From Verrucomicrobiaceae bacterium (GTDB lineage Bacteria > Verrucomicrobiota > Verrucomicrobiia > Verrucomicrobiales > Verrucomicrobiaceae), in contig JAEUHM010000054.1 in assembly GCA_016795485.1 (NCBI GenBank), positions 304,022 to 368,021 of the forward strand: 64,000 bases of DNA, read 5' to 3'. A program made the position numbers and the translations under genes. Under the pieces are notes generated by a model that did not search any database, had not been told where the DNA came from, and saw nothing but the letters and a program-made list of their open reading frames with translations. Numbering within the stretch: the stretch's first letter is position 1; every line of letters begins with the position of its first letter. Below are positions 36,167 through 45,913 of the stretch, piece after piece.

Positions 36167-37366
36167 TCAGTCCTCCGCCTTGGCACGCTTCAAAAAATAG
36201 TTAAGGGGCCGATCCTCGATCCCATCAACTTTTGCGGCTTCAAAGTGCTCCCTAGCGGCCTTCTTTTGGCCACCACGCAAAGCCACAACACCCTTCCAGA
36301 AAGCCTCTTTTGCAGCCGTTTGTTCAGGAGAGAGTTCGCCTTTGAGGCCCAGGACTTCATAAACCTCCCCTGGTGCCTTCATGCCGGTCAAGACTGCTAT
36401 TTCCACGGGCCGGACCTCGATCTTCTCTTCCAATGCCTTTTGAGCAGCAGGCGAAATCAATAGTTTCGAACCGTAAGCTCGATTCATCTCACTCAATTGC
36501 ACGCTCTGCTCCACAGATGCTCCAACTAGTCCGTAATGCTGAAACTCTTCATACCCCATTAGGCCGCAGGTTACTTTGCCGCAGGCGACACCGATGCCAA
36601 ACTCCACTGGCGTTTCCCATCTGTTTCTCAGTTCCTTCACCACGTCTTCAAGGGCAGAACGCAATGCCATTGCCGCACTGCAAGCCTCGCTCACGTGCTC
36701 TGCGCTTAGCACAGGGAAGCCAAAATGAGCAACGACTTGCCCTGGGCCACTGAGTTCAAGATAACCGCCCATAGCGATGAGCTTGTCCCCCACTTCTTCC
36801 TGCATCAGGGACACGATTTGTTCCACATCAAAGGCCTGCTGCTTCTCCGATAGCTCGGCAAGATTCAAAATGCGGCATGTAACCGTAGTAGCATCTCTCT
36901 GGCCTGATAACTTCACTGGCTCGCGATCTAAAACCAACTGGCTGAACACATCCTCGCGCAAGCGACTCACAAAAAACTCTCTAAATGCTCGCACACGGCC
37001 ACCACGCTCACTGCCTGCGATCCACAGACCACCCAGTCCAGCTAATGCAGCGGCAAGCCAGCCAGAAAGTGGCTCAAACGCAAAACCACGCATCTTCAGC
37101 ACAATAGACAGAGTGCCAGTCAAAAACATGACTGCTCCAATGAACAAAACTCCCCTGCCCTGCTGACGAAGCCCAGCACAAACCGCAGCAGAAATGAACG
37201 CCACAGCAGTTTGGTAAGCATACTGCCAAGGTCGCATGGGCTCACCGTGAAGCCAATCCTCCGAGGCTCGAGCAAAGAAGCCCTTCTGCTCCAACAACAG
37301 CACGACAGAGCACGCCACCACGGCCACCAACAGCACGCCCGGCCCTTGTTGACGAGTCCACCTCAT
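36167..37366 (-). CDS. Membrane protein with a degenerate class III cyclase homology domain
   Basis: 399 aa. Residues 1-120 contain four hydrophobic segments (VLLVAVVACSVVLLL, TAVAFISAAVCAGL, VLFIGAVMFLTGTLSIVL, LAAALAGLGGLWIAG). Residues about 160-335 have the class III nucleotidyl cyclase fold (TVTCRILNLAELSE, GYLELSGPGQVVAHFGFP, FGIGVACGKVTCGLMGYEEF). The first metal Asp is Asn168, the second is Gly209, and the usual Asn/Arg transition-state pair in V-N-x-A-x-R is replaced (VEQSVQL). Catalysis is therefore unlikely. The C-terminus is helical and TPR-like (EAFWKGVVALRGGQKKAARE). It overlaps the ClpX-like gene by four bases, so the two products may work together. Confidence 0.82.
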   Translation of the reverse strand: MRWTRQQGPGVLLVAVVACSVVLLLEQKGFFARASEDWLHGEPMRPWQYAYQTAVAFISAAVCAGLRQQGRGVLFIGAVMFLTGTLSIVLKMRGFAFEPLSGWLAAALAGLGGLWIAGSERGGRVRAFREFFVSRLREDVFSQLVLDREPVKLSGQRDATTVTCRILNLAELSEKQQAFDVEQIVSLMQEEVGDKLIAMGGYLELSGPGQVVAHFGFPVLSAEHVSEACSAAMALRSALEDVVKELRNRWETPVEFGIGVACGKVTCGLMGYEEFQHYGLVGASVEQSVQLSEMNRAYGSKLLISPAAQKALEEKIEVRPVEIAVLTGMKAPGEVYEVLGLKGELSPEQTAAKEAFWKGVVALRGGQKKAAREHFEAAKVDGIEDRPLNYFLKRAKAED

Positions 37367-39000
37367 GAACGTGCTCCCCCCTCTGAAGGATCACGATAGG
37401 ATTTTGCCACCAAGTCACTCAAATAGGCATCAGGCGCGGTAATCGCGTCACGGTTCAGTGAGAAAACACGGCTGCCCGTATTCCGAACGACTAACTGTAG
37501 CCCGAAGGGGAAGTCTTTGAACAACCTAGCGCACAAATCGTGAACCGTAGCTCCTTCTTGCTCACAACGCTCCAGAAGCGCATGGATGGCGTCCGGCTCA
37601 AACTTTAAGTCCAAGTCATTTTCCGCTTTAAATCGCTCACAAAAATCACGTGCTTGATGAGTTCGCGGATCGTTCGAGAGCGAACGAGCTGCTTCCCTGC
37701 ATAGTTCAAGCACTACTGACGGTTCGTTGACGAGTTGACCGCTAACTTCCAGTACTGGCAGACCAAGACTTGGTAGCTCGAACTTAAAGTCACGCAATAC
37801 TCGCTCCCAAGCCGTGACCAAACCCCGCGCACCGGTCTTCTCTTGCGCTGCACGTTCCGCGATAACTTTCATCGCCTCATCTGAGAAACGCGCCTCTATG
37901 CCGTAGGCACCAAACTCCTTCTCAAACTGACGGATGATGCTCCCAGCCGAGCGCTTCATGATTTCGTAAAGATCATCTGCAATCAGCGAATCACAGACAA
38001 CACGCACCGGAAGTCTCCCAATAAACTCGGCTTCAAATCCATAGTCGATCAAATCTTGTGTCTCCGCCTGCCTCATCAACCCCTCCCCCGAGGGACGTTC
38101 CTTTGACTGGGCAGAGAAGCCGATAGATCCCTTACTGACACGATTTTCCACCACTTTTTCGAGTCCTGCAAACGCGCCACTCACGATGAACAAGATGTTC
38201 CGCGTATTGATAACCGCCTTGCCGCCGAGAGCACCCTTGCGAGTGTCAAACATCATCTGCATCTGAGCTCGCATATCGTTTGGTGCATAGAGAGGCACTT
38301 CCGTCTCCTCCATGAGCTTAAGCAGCGCTGTTTGAACTCCCCTGCCGCTCACATCCCGGCTAAGACGCCCACTCGGGGTTGCGAGCTTGTCCACTTCATC
38401 GAGGTAAATGATGCCGTGCTCGGCAAGTTCTATCGAGCCTCCGGCTTTTGCCACCAAGTCCCGCACCAAATCGTCCACGTCACCTCCGACATAGCCGGTC
38501 TCGCTAAACTTTGTGGCATCTGCCTTCACAAACGGCACGCCAATCAGCTCTGCGATGTGTTTGACGAGGTAAGTTTTGCCAACACCGGTGGGCCCGAGAA
38601 TGATGACGTTCTGCTTGCTGAACTCCACGTTCTCACCGCGATCACGGTGCGCGCGGATGATCCGCGCGTGGTTGTAGTGATCACACACGGCAGTAGCGAG
38701 CACTTTCTTCGCTTCGTCCTGGCGAATCACGTATTTGTCCAAGTGCTCTTTAATCTCGGCAGGTTTGAGCCTGAACTCAAAGATCGGGCTGAGGTCCACC
38801 TCGGGAGAGGGTGGCTCTTCCTCGCGGTCCTCGGGTGTCTCAGTAGGCGAACCACCGGGCCCCTCCACGCGAGTGAAAAGCACTTGGCCTCCCAGGCTGT
38901 TCTTGATGAAATCTTCCAGCTTCCGCGTAATCTCCTCGGGTGTTCCCGGCTTTGGCGGATCGTCTTTGGTATCACTCATGGTTTTTTGCTTTGGGGGCAT
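37363..39000 (-). CDS. ClpX-like AAA+ ATPase lacking the zinc-binding domain
   Basis: 545 aa from the ATG at 39000, chosen because AGGA lies about 8 bases upstream. ATG 38979 and an earlier start at 39030 are alternatives. The AAA+ core is ClpX-type: LDKYVIRQDEAKKVLATAV, Walker A GPTGVGKTYLVK, pore loop GYVGGDVDDLVRD, Walker B IIYLDEVDKLA, and the ClpP-docking IGF in GSIGFSAQ. The N-terminus lacks the four-Cys zinc domain and is a disordered acidic/Pro-rich stretch instead. The C-terminus has about 110 residues beyond the normal ClpX end. It may be a second, adaptor-specific ClpX paralogue. It overlaps the pseudo-cyclase gene. Confidence 0.85.
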   Translation of the reverse strand: MPPKQKTMSDTKDDPPKPGTPEEITRKLEDFIKNSLGGQVLFTRVEGPGGSPTETPEDREEEPPSPEVDLSPIFEFRLKPAEIKEHLDKYVIRQDEAKKVLATAVCDHYNHARIIRAHRDRGENVEFSKQNVIILGPTGVGKTYLVKHIAELIGVPFVKADATKFSETGYVGGDVDDLVRDLVAKAGGSIELAEHGIIYLDEVDKLATPSGRLSRDVSGRGVQTALLKLMEETEVPLYAPNDMRAQMQMMFDTRKGALGGKAVINTRNILFIVSGAFAGLEKVVENRVSKGSIGFSAQSKERPSGEGLMRQAETQDLIDYGFEAEFIGRLPVRVVCDSLIADDLYEIMKRSAGSIIRQFEKEFGAYGIEARFSDEAMKVIAERAAQEKTGARGLVTAWERVLRDFKFELPSLGLPVLEVSGQLVNEPSVVLELCREAARSLSNDPRTHQARDFCERFKAENDLDLKFEPDAIHALLERCEQEGATVHDLCARLFKDFPFGLQLVVRNTGSRVFSLNRDAITAPDAYLSDLVAKSYRDPSEGGARS

Positions 39001-39058
39001 CAAACATTCCTGCTCCAAGTCGCCAAGCAAGCCCTGAAAACGCCAGTTTCCTCATCTC

Positions 39059-41541
39059 ATGACCTTCCGCGCCTGTTTTATCGTGCCATTTCTGGCCCCG
39101 GTTGCCCTAGCCGCCGCAGAACCACCCCATACGATTGCGGGATTCCTTTCGGAGCATTGCCTCGACTGCCACGATTCCTCCGTCAAGAAGGCTGGGCTTG
39201 ATCTCTCCGCTGCCACCTGGAATCTGAGTGACACTAACTCCTTCGATTTATGGGTAAAGGTCCACGACCGAGTAGCCAAGGGTGAAATGCCTCCAATCAA
39301 GCGCCCCAGACCGGAGCCATCCTCCGCATCGTCCTTCCTACAAGCATTCTTCAGGCCCCTTCACGAGACCAGCCTGCAAAAACAGCAGGCACAAGGCCGC
39401 ACCAAGGGACGTCGGCTTAATCGCATCGAATACGAGAATACAGTTCAGGACCTTCTCCAAATCAGCACACCACTGGCCGGGTATCTTCCAGAAGATACTC
39501 CAATGCACGGTTTCGATACAGTGGCAGACGGACTTCGATTCTCTCAGCTTCAGTTGGAGAAGTATCTGGAGGCGGCAGATGTCGCCTTGGATTCAGCGAT
39601 TGATCTCCGCGTTCCGGTAGATGCGACCAGCGCCCGCTATTTCTACAAGAACGAGAAGTCGGTGATCGAAAATCTATCTTCGCCCGATGATCCCCCCACA
39701 GACCCGAAGAAGAAATATCAACGCAAGCGCCAGGTCTTTCGAAACTTGCCGGATGCCACGGTGCTCTTTACGGACGCAGATTACCAGCTTGGTGTGAAAC
39801 AGTTCGCACCCAGACGTTCGGGTATTTATCGATTCCGCATCTCAGCCTACGGCTACCAAAGCGATGGCGAACCCATCTCGCTCAGGCTCTACGCAAACAA
39901 CTACCAGATTGGCAAACGGTTACTAGGAACTTGGGACATGCCGCCCGACAAACCACGTGAGGTAGAAGTCACAGCACAAGTGAACCGAAATGAACACATC
40001 ATGGTACTGCCGTATCGGGTTGGGTTCGGCAAAGACGGTCGGAGACTCAGTGACTACGATACCACCTCACAGTTTGATGGACGCGGACTCGCGGTGCAAT
40101 GGATCGAAGTGGAAGGCCCCCTCGGTGTCAATATCGGTGCCAAGCCTTCTGTGACTGCTTTGTTTGGTGACATCCCAGTCGTGGAAGTGGACAAGCGCGG
40201 TAACAAGAACCAGTGGGACATAGATCGTGCCATCGGCTTCGAGCTCGCGCCGAAATCTCCGGAACAAGACCTAAAAGACACCTTGGAGAAGATTGCGGCT
40301 AAAGCATTCCGGCGACCTTTGGAAGCTGGTGAGACGGACTCGATAGTGACTTTAGCCATCACTTCACTGAAGAATGGCTCAAACTTCGTCGATGCAGCCA
40401 AAGTGGGATTCCGCGCCATCCTTACCTCGCCACAGCTCCTGCTTTTTGATGAAGCTCCCGGACCACGGCTCTCCGGCTATGCATTAGCGTCAAGGCTGTC
40501 CTATTTTCTCTGGAGCACTCTACCTGATGAATCCCTCTTGAAATTGGCAGCTGCCGACAAGCTATCAGATACCGCGATTCTAAAGGGAGAGATCGCGCGG
40601 ATGCTCCGCGATCCCCGCCATCTCGAGTTTGTTAAAAACTTTGCCGGCCAGTGGCTAGACCTCAGAGCTATTGACGCCACCTCGCCCGATCCCAGCTTGT
40701 ACCCTGAGTTCGATGAGATGCTCAAACTCGCTATGGTTGGAGAGACTGAGTCCTTTTTTGAGCACATTCTGACCAATGATCTGCCGGTGACCCATTTCAT
40801 CCACTCAGACTTCATCACCATCAACTCGCGACTCGCCAGACATTACGGAATCGGGCAGGAGACCGCCATCGACGAGCGCTTTGTGCGAGTCAGCCTACCT
40901 CAAAATCATGAACGCGGTGGGGTGTTAACCCAAGCCAGTGTTCTCAAGGTCACCGCAAACGGTACGGTGTCCTCACCCGTGCTGCGTGGAGCATGGGTCA
41001 TGAAACGCATCCTCGGAGAGCCACCCTCCCCCCGCCTCCAGGAATCGCAGGAGTTGAGCCAGATACACGCGGCGCAAATACCATACGCGAACTCCTCGCC
41101 AAGCACCGCAACTCGGAAACTTGTGCCTCGTGCCACAGCAAAATGGACCCTCCAGGCTTTGCCTTGGAGAGCTTTGACGTGATCGGAGGCTGGCGAGAGC
41201 GTTACAGGTCAAAAGATCATGGCGAACGGCCAGCCGACCGGTTGGATAATCGCGGGGTGTGGCAGTATAAGGTGAATCTGCCAGTCGATGCGTCTGGAGA
41301 ACTGCCAGACGGCTCCAAGTTCAGCGGAATCCGAGATTTCAAGACACTGCTGCTCAAGAATCCAGAGAATGTTCAGCGTTGCCTGGCCGAGAAACTTCTA
41401 ACCTACGCCACGGGTGCCGCTCCGAGTTTTGCGGACCGTTCGACAGTGGCTGCTATTGTAAAAGCTGCTTCGGATAGCGGCTGCGGCTTGAAATCTCTCG
41501 TCACTCAGGTCATTCTGAGTCCTGCCTTCCAGTCAAAGTAA
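39059..41541 (+). pseudogene. DUF1592-family cytochrome-like gene with a frameshift
   Basis: The frame from 39059 starts with a signal peptide (MTFRACFIVPFLAPVALAAA) and a heme motif (CLDCH in EHCLDCHDSSVKKAGLDLS). It runs through DUF1587, DUF1592 and DUF1588 blocks to VLRGAWVMKRILGEPP. It then shifts at a run of six C residues (41028-41033) and ends out of frame at 41182. The second frame continues the family sequence (PPPPGIAGVEPDTRGA, CASCHSKMDPPGFALESFDV, DUF1585) to 41541. One extra C would restore a single protein of about 827 aa. The rest of the gene is undamaged, so this is either a very recent mutation, phase variation or a sequencing error in the homopolymer. Confidence 0.88.
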
Positions 41542-41551
41542 TCTTACCACC

Positions 41552-42235
41552 ATGAAACGCATCGCTTTCGTCTCCACTCTCAGTCTTGCCGCCGCCTTTT
41601 TGTCCATCAATGCTGAGGAGAAAGGTAACTGGATGCCTCTCTTTAATGGCAAAGATTTCAGTGGCTGGGCTCAACACAGCGGCACCGCAGAGTATCGGGT
41701 AGAAGATGGCTGTGTGGTGGGCAAAACAGTTGCTGGCACTGGCAACTCCTTCATGTGCACCACAAAGGAGTATGGCGACTTCATTCTTGAGTTTGAGTTC
41801 AAAGTGCCTGAAGGCATGAACTCCGGCGTTCAGTTTCGCAGCCTCTTTTACGACAAAGACACAGAAGTGGAGATTGCAGGCAAGAATAAGAAGTTTCCCG
41901 CAGACCGTGTGCACGGCTATCAGTTTGAGATCGACCCATCGCCACGTGCTTACACCGGCGGGATCTATGACGAAGCTCGTCGTGGATGGCTTAAAGATCT
42001 AAAGGAGAATGAAGCTGCACGGAAAGCATTCAAGAGTGGCGAGTGGAACACAGGACGCATTGAGTGCAAGGGGGACTCCATCAAGACCTTCATCAATGGC
42101 GTTATGGCCACCGACGTCAAAGACAGCCTTACCACCAAAGGCATCATCGCTCTTCAAGTGCACGGCATTGGCAACAAGAAGGAAGCTGTAGGCAAGGAAA
42201 TCCGCTGGAGAAACATCCGCATCCAAGAGCTATAA
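41552..42235 (+). CDS. Exported DUF1080 (3-keto-disaccharide hydrolase-like) protein
   Basis: 227 aa with signal peptide MKRIAFVSTLSLAAAFLSIN. The DUF1080 concanavalin-like fold is recognisable: WMPLFNGKDFSGWAQHSGT, YGDFILEFEFKVPEGMNSGV, QFRSLFYD, YQFEIDPSPRAYTGGIYDE and GIIALQVHGIGN. Members are abundant in PVC bacteria, and some are reported to cleave 3-keto-glycosides. It begins 10 bases after the frameshifted DUF1592 gene and is probably cotranscribed with it. Likely location is the periplasm. Confidence 0.92.
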   Translation: MKRIAFVSTLSLAAAFLSINAEEKGNWMPLFNGKDFSGWAQHSGTAEYRVEDGCVVGKTVAGTGNSFMCTTKEYGDFILEFEFKVPEGMNSGVQFRSLFYDKDTEVEIAGKNKKFPADRVHGYQFEIDPSPRAYTGGIYDEARRGWLKDLKENEAARKAFKSGEWNTGRIECKGDSIKTFINGVMATDVKDSLTTKGIIALQVHGIGNKKEAVGKEIRWRNIRIQEL

Positions 42236-43684
42236 TCACAGCTCACTCATCCCACCGCGCTTGATCCAAGAGTTAAGCGTCTCATAACGCGAGATGTCGA
42301 ACTTTGCCGTGTGGCCAAACGGCGCGGCGTTTACACTACCAAGCGCGAGTTGTCCCGCCTCAATCCGAAGGCGGGCAAACGTGTCTCCCTGTGCCTTCAT
42401 GTAGAAGTCAGGATGTTCTTGAACGATCATCTCCTGCACATCTTCAGGATATACCGAAAGACCTTTGAAGTAATGATGCCCATTTCGTTCGACGTGCTCG
42501 ATCCCAAGGGCTGCGGCCATCGCCACATCCTTGACCATCGCCACAGGTCCAATGCTCGCCAGATCTTCGCCTGAAAGGACTGTCGCTACACTCTGGCGCT
42601 TCAGCAGAGCTGCATTGGCCAGCCCTTTGACGATCCCTTTGCAGTTCTTGTGGCTCGTCCCCCGATATCCCAACGATAAAGCACGGGGAAGATCCTCCAA
42701 TGAGCCATCAGACTCATCAATAATCATCGGCGGTGCATCCTTCCATGCATCAATCACCTTCTTCACGGGATCGCTTATGGCTACTGCGCGATAAAGCGGT
42801 TGCTCAATCAACACCACGCTGTCCATCATCCGCTTCAAGGCTGGTTCAGTTCGAATGCGATCATAGAAATCGCAAAACTCGGCCAACTCAAAAAACTGTT
42901 CATTCCCATCCAATGTGCACTGATATCCCGACAGGCATTCCGCATCGAGAACTGCGGCGATTTGCTTCAGGCGGGCCACATCTGCATCGGCTTTACCGCT
43001 GATCTTCAACTTAAACCACTTCAACCCATACGCGCGGATGGATTCGACCAGCGTGTATGGCAAACCATCATCAACGGGCGAATCGGCAGCATCCTCTTCA
43101 GTCAATGGATCAGCCAAGCCTACCGTATGTCGCACCCAAACCGACGGACAAGGCTCAGGGGCCAGTGCATCCTTTGGCTGCATCCCGGACGTTTCTTCGC
43201 GTATCGCTCCCAAGTCGATATCCAGGCCATCCTCTTTCAACAAGCGATGCAAACTCACGCCAGCAGCCTTGCATAAACCATCCAAAACAGCGCGCTCAAT
43301 GACACTTGTTCCAAAATTGGACAGTAGTGCAGGTATCAGCGCATGATCAGCCCACCTCTTTTGCTCTTCATACACCGCCCGCCACCATTCAAAAAAACTG
43401 GTCGCCCTTTCTGCCGCCACTCGGCCGATACGTGAGGCGTTCTGAATCACCGCTAGCATCTCAGCCAAATCGGTCTCAAACAAAGTCTCAGGATTCTTTG
43501 TGAACCACTTTGGCGGCAATCCCTCAGAAGCAATGCCTCTCACGTGAGTCCGATCATTAACGATCAAATCCACTCCGATAAACAAGTGTGGCAACGAAGA
43601 CATGCTTGCGATTCCGTATTTGAACGGGAACCGTGTCCGCATGGGCAGAACATGAAAGTGGACAGCCTCAATTTGAAACTTCAT
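42236..43684 (-). CDS. Enolase-superfamily (mandelate racemase-like) enzyme
   Basis: 482 aa from the ATG at 43684 (MKFQIEAVHFHVLPM); the frame is open 33 bases further upstream. The superfamily barrel is evident: KxK in WFKLKISGKAD, metal ligands in TLDGNEQF (Asp/Asn), VVLIEQPL (Glu) and MIIDESDGS (Asp/Glu), and the far-side KNCKGIVKG Lys. The capping domain is at the N-terminus, with RGIASEGLPPKWF. The protein is longer than typical members (about 370-400 aa) because of inserts around residues 150-200. The substrate is not predictable. Its stop abuts the DUF1080 gene in a convergent arrangement. Confidence 0.87.
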   Translation of the reverse strand: MKFQIEAVHFHVLPMRTRFPFKYGIASMSSLPHLFIGVDLIVNDRTHVRGIASEGLPPKWFTKNPETLFETDLAEMLAVIQNASRIGRVAAERATSFFEWWRAVYEEQKRWADHALIPALLSNFGTSVIERAVLDGLCKAAGVSLHRLLKEDGLDIDLGAIREETSGMQPKDALAPEPCPSVWVRHTVGLADPLTEEDAADSPVDDGLPYTLVESIRAYGLKWFKLKISGKADADVARLKQIAAVLDAECLSGYQCTLDGNEQFFELAEFCDFYDRIRTEPALKRMMDSVVLIEQPLYRAVAISDPVKKVIDAWKDAPPMIIDESDGSLEDLPRALSLGYRGTSHKNCKGIVKGLANAALLKRQSVATVLSGEDLASIGPVAMVKDVAMAAALGIEHVERNGHHYFKGLSVYPEDVQEMIVQEHPDFYMKAQGDTFARLRIEAGQLALGSVNAAPFGHTAKFDISRYETLNSWIKRGGMSEL

Positions 43685-43769
43685 GCCGCAGCCTTGCAGA
43701 GCCGTATGGATTATCAAGAGAGTTGCCTATTAGAACAAGCACGGTGAGCAGATGTTGTATACTTCGCCC

Positions 43770-44147
43770 ATGAGCAATAACGAAAACCACCACGACGACA
43801 CCATTCGCCGTGTCACCGAAGCCGCCGATGACATCGAGAACAAGTTCGTCAAACAGAAGGCCCTGAAGAACCTGCTCGAACATGGAAAGATCATGTTGGA
43901 GATGGTCAAAGACTATGCTGCGCGCCGTTACCGCGAGGTGCCCTACTGGGCTATAGGTGCTATTTCCTTGGCTCTGCTCTACGTCATCAATCCTCTCGAT
44001 GTCGTGCCTGACGTTCTGTTCGGAATCGGATACCTTGACGACGCCACTGTGATCGCCTTCTGCCTTCGCCTGATTGAAAAAGAACTGGAGAAATACCGAG
44101 CATGGAAGGCCAAATCTGGTCAGGACAGCAAGATCGTGGACGTGTAG
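43770..44147 (+). CDS. DUF1232 membrane-associated protein
   Basis: 125 aa from the ATG at 43770 (MSNNENHHDDTIRR); an upstream TTG at 43752 is less likely. The DUF1232 core is present: YWAIGAISLALLYVINPLDV followed by VPDVLFGIGYLDDATVIAFC, a hydrophobic hairpin with the conserved PxDxxPD motif. Function is unknown for the family. It converges on the gspK gene with six bases between stops, so the two must share any termination signal; none was recognised. Confidence 0.88.
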   Translation: MSNNENHHDDTIRRVTEAADDIENKFVKQKALKNLLEHGKIMLEMVKDYAARRYREVPYWAIGAISLALLYVINPLDVVPDVLFGIGYLDDATVIAFCLRLIEKELEKYRAWKAKSGQDSKIVDV

Positions 44148-44153
44148 ATGCCG

Positions 44154-45119
44154 CTACTCCTCGTAGCGCCCAATAAACGTGATCGCGCCATCATCTTGCC
44201 GCCTCCCGATCAGCGTTAGCTTCACTTGAAGCAATCCAACCCTGCCAATGCTCTCGGCCACCCGCGTTTCGTACTGTTCCGTTAGAATAGCAGACACAGC
44301 TGCATAGCGATCTGCTCCAACATTGAGTCGTTGAAGCGCTTGGCTCACGGACATTCTGGAGTCATCACTTGTGCGGGCAAGTCCGTCCTCACCATTGCGC
44401 TCAGCAATGAAATTGGCAGCGTCTGCGTCAGAGCAGCCTGTCACCGCCATGAGCACGTCCTTTGACGCGGAGCGGATATAAACGGTTCCGACAGAGTGAA
44501 TCGTGAAGTAATCCCGCCACTCGGGCTTTGCCTTGGCCACTTTGTCAAAGCCACGAACAAGTAGTAACTCCTCAATGGACGAAAAGGGCTGTTGCCGAGG
44601 CAAATTGAAAATACCAAACTGCTGGTAGTACTCCGACTCCGCTCCTTGTGGTCGGACATCGGAATCATTGTCCACCCAATCTGCCAACGAGTCCGCAGCA
44701 GTCGTGGCGTCTTCAGCATTGAGTCCCCAAATGATGAAAATCGAGTAGATGGACTCCTTGGCACGTTCGTCGGTCACATAGTTCACTGGCAGCTTGGCTT
44801 CTTCGACGTCGGTGCGGAAGGTTATGGATGAGTCTGTGCCAGTGACGGGCATCTCCATATCCACCGAGGCAAAAACTCCATTCTGAAAAGCCACTTCTGC
44901 ACCAGACTCCGCCAAATGAAGTGCGCGGAACCGATTGGCTGCCAACGAGGACTCCCTAACAGAGAAGTCAATGTATTTCACGGTAGAACCCACCGTGAAC
45001 GACATCAACATAATGGCCCAGATCATCAGCATCAGCGCAGATGCGCGCGAACGACGGGGACTGCCCAGCGAGTCAACGCCGTTGGACGATCTACACTGGC
45101 CTGAACGCAGATTCTTCAT
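44154..45119 (-). CDS. gspK: Type II secretion minor pseudopilin GspK-like
   Basis: 321 aa. The N-terminal hydrophobic helix (SALMLMIWAIMLMSFTVG) follows a basic, Ser-rich leader and lacks the +5 Glu, as is typical for GspK, the tip pseudopilin. The following regions show the family pattern: LADWVDNDSDVRPQGAESEY near the calcium-site insert, FNLPRQQPFSSIEELLLVRG, and a helix-hairpin-helix-like end (ADAANFIAERNGEDGLARTS). Last gene of the seven-gene operon, beginning 2 bases after gspJ. GspK with I and J is thought to start pseudopilus assembly. Confidence 0.87.
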   Translation of the reverse strand: MKNLRSGQCRSSNGVDSLGSPRRSRASALMLMIWAIMLMSFTVGSTVKYIDFSVRESSLAANRFRALHLAESGAEVAFQNGVFASVDMEMPVTGTDSSITFRTDVEEAKLPVNYVTDERAKESIYSIFIIWGLNAEDATTAADSLADWVDNDSDVRPQGAESEYYQQFGIFNLPRQQPFSSIEELLLVRGFDKVAKAKPEWRDYFTIHSVGTVYIRSASKDVLMAVTGCSDADAANFIAERNGEDGLARTSDDSRMSVSQALQRLNVGADRYAAVSAILTEQYETRVAESIGRVGLLQVKLTLIGRRQDDGAITFIGRYEE

Positions 45120-45121
45120 GA

Positions 45122-45913
45122 CTATCGTGGTGTCGTCGGCTGAGCTGTAGTCGCTGGCTGCTGTCCTTGGCCCGTTGGGTTGGAAGACGTTGATGTCGTG
45201 GTGGTTGTAGAAGTGCTGCCCTGGGGCTGGCCACGCCCTTCACGTAGAGTTTTGATAGGAAGCGCAAACACCAACCTCAGCGGCGTAAGCCTGCCCTCCA
45301 TTTGCAACTGCACTTCAATGAGATCTGGCAATGCCGTCTCTGACCATTCATCTAACCACTCGTCTGAAGACTCTTTCCAAAATCGCCAATGCAAATTGGC
45401 CACCTCTCGCAGTAGCGGCATCCAATAGCGTCCTTGTTCATCTGGAGGATTCTCCGGGTTTGCTGTCAGTTCGCCCCCAAGGTCTTCTGTGTTCGTTGCA
45501 GGGATGATGTCAGCCCTAGAAATGCCAATGTTGTATCTCGGAGTTCCATCTTCAAAGGAGGGATTCAATGCATTCAGGCCAAGCGCGATGATCGTCTCCT
45601 GATAAGAGACAGGATTTGCACCGAAGGCAAAAGCTGTGGGCATACCAGCAATACCCAGCTCTTGAGGTCCCTCCGGTATATTGCTGTCTATTGGCTTAAG
45701 GGACAGCGTGGCGGAGTTTGGTAACGACTGGAAGGTCAGACGGCACAGTTCAAGAAACCTATGCACCTGGTCATTCTCGCTTTGGATGCGTTCAATGTCC
45801 GCAGCGCCCTTCACAGAGCCACGAATGATCGCAAACAACGTAGTGGTGATCATTCCAAGAATCACAAGCGCGATGACCACTTCTAACAAAGAGAAGCCCT
45901 TTTTGTCCCTCAT
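45122..45913 (-). CDS. gspJ: Type II secretion minor pseudopilin GspJ-like
   Basis: 263 aa from the ATG at 45913, which overlaps the gspI stop by four bases; the frame extends upstream without a likely start. The prepilin cleavage site is MRDKKG/FSLLEVVIALVIL, with the +5 Glu. The mid region LTFQSLPNSATLSL and WRFWKESSDEWLDEWSETA fit GspJ. The C-terminus is a Thr/Ser/Gln-rich tail (STSTTTTTSTSSNPTGQG) that looks disordered and could be a surface-exposed spacer. The position in the operon supports the name more than the variable body does. Confidence 0.82.
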   Translation of the reverse strand: MRDKKGFSLLEVVIALVILGMITTTLFAIIRGSVKGAADIERIQSENDQVHRFLELCRLTFQSLPNSATLSLKPIDSNIPEGPQELGIAGMPTAFAFGANPVSYQETIIALGLNALNPSFEDGTPRYNIGISRADIIPATNTEDLGGELTANPENPPDEQGRYWMPLLREVANLHWRFWKESSDEWLDEWSETALPDLIEVQLQMEGRLTPLRLVFALPIKTLREGRGQPQGSTSTTTTTSTSSNPTGQGQQPATTAQPTTPR

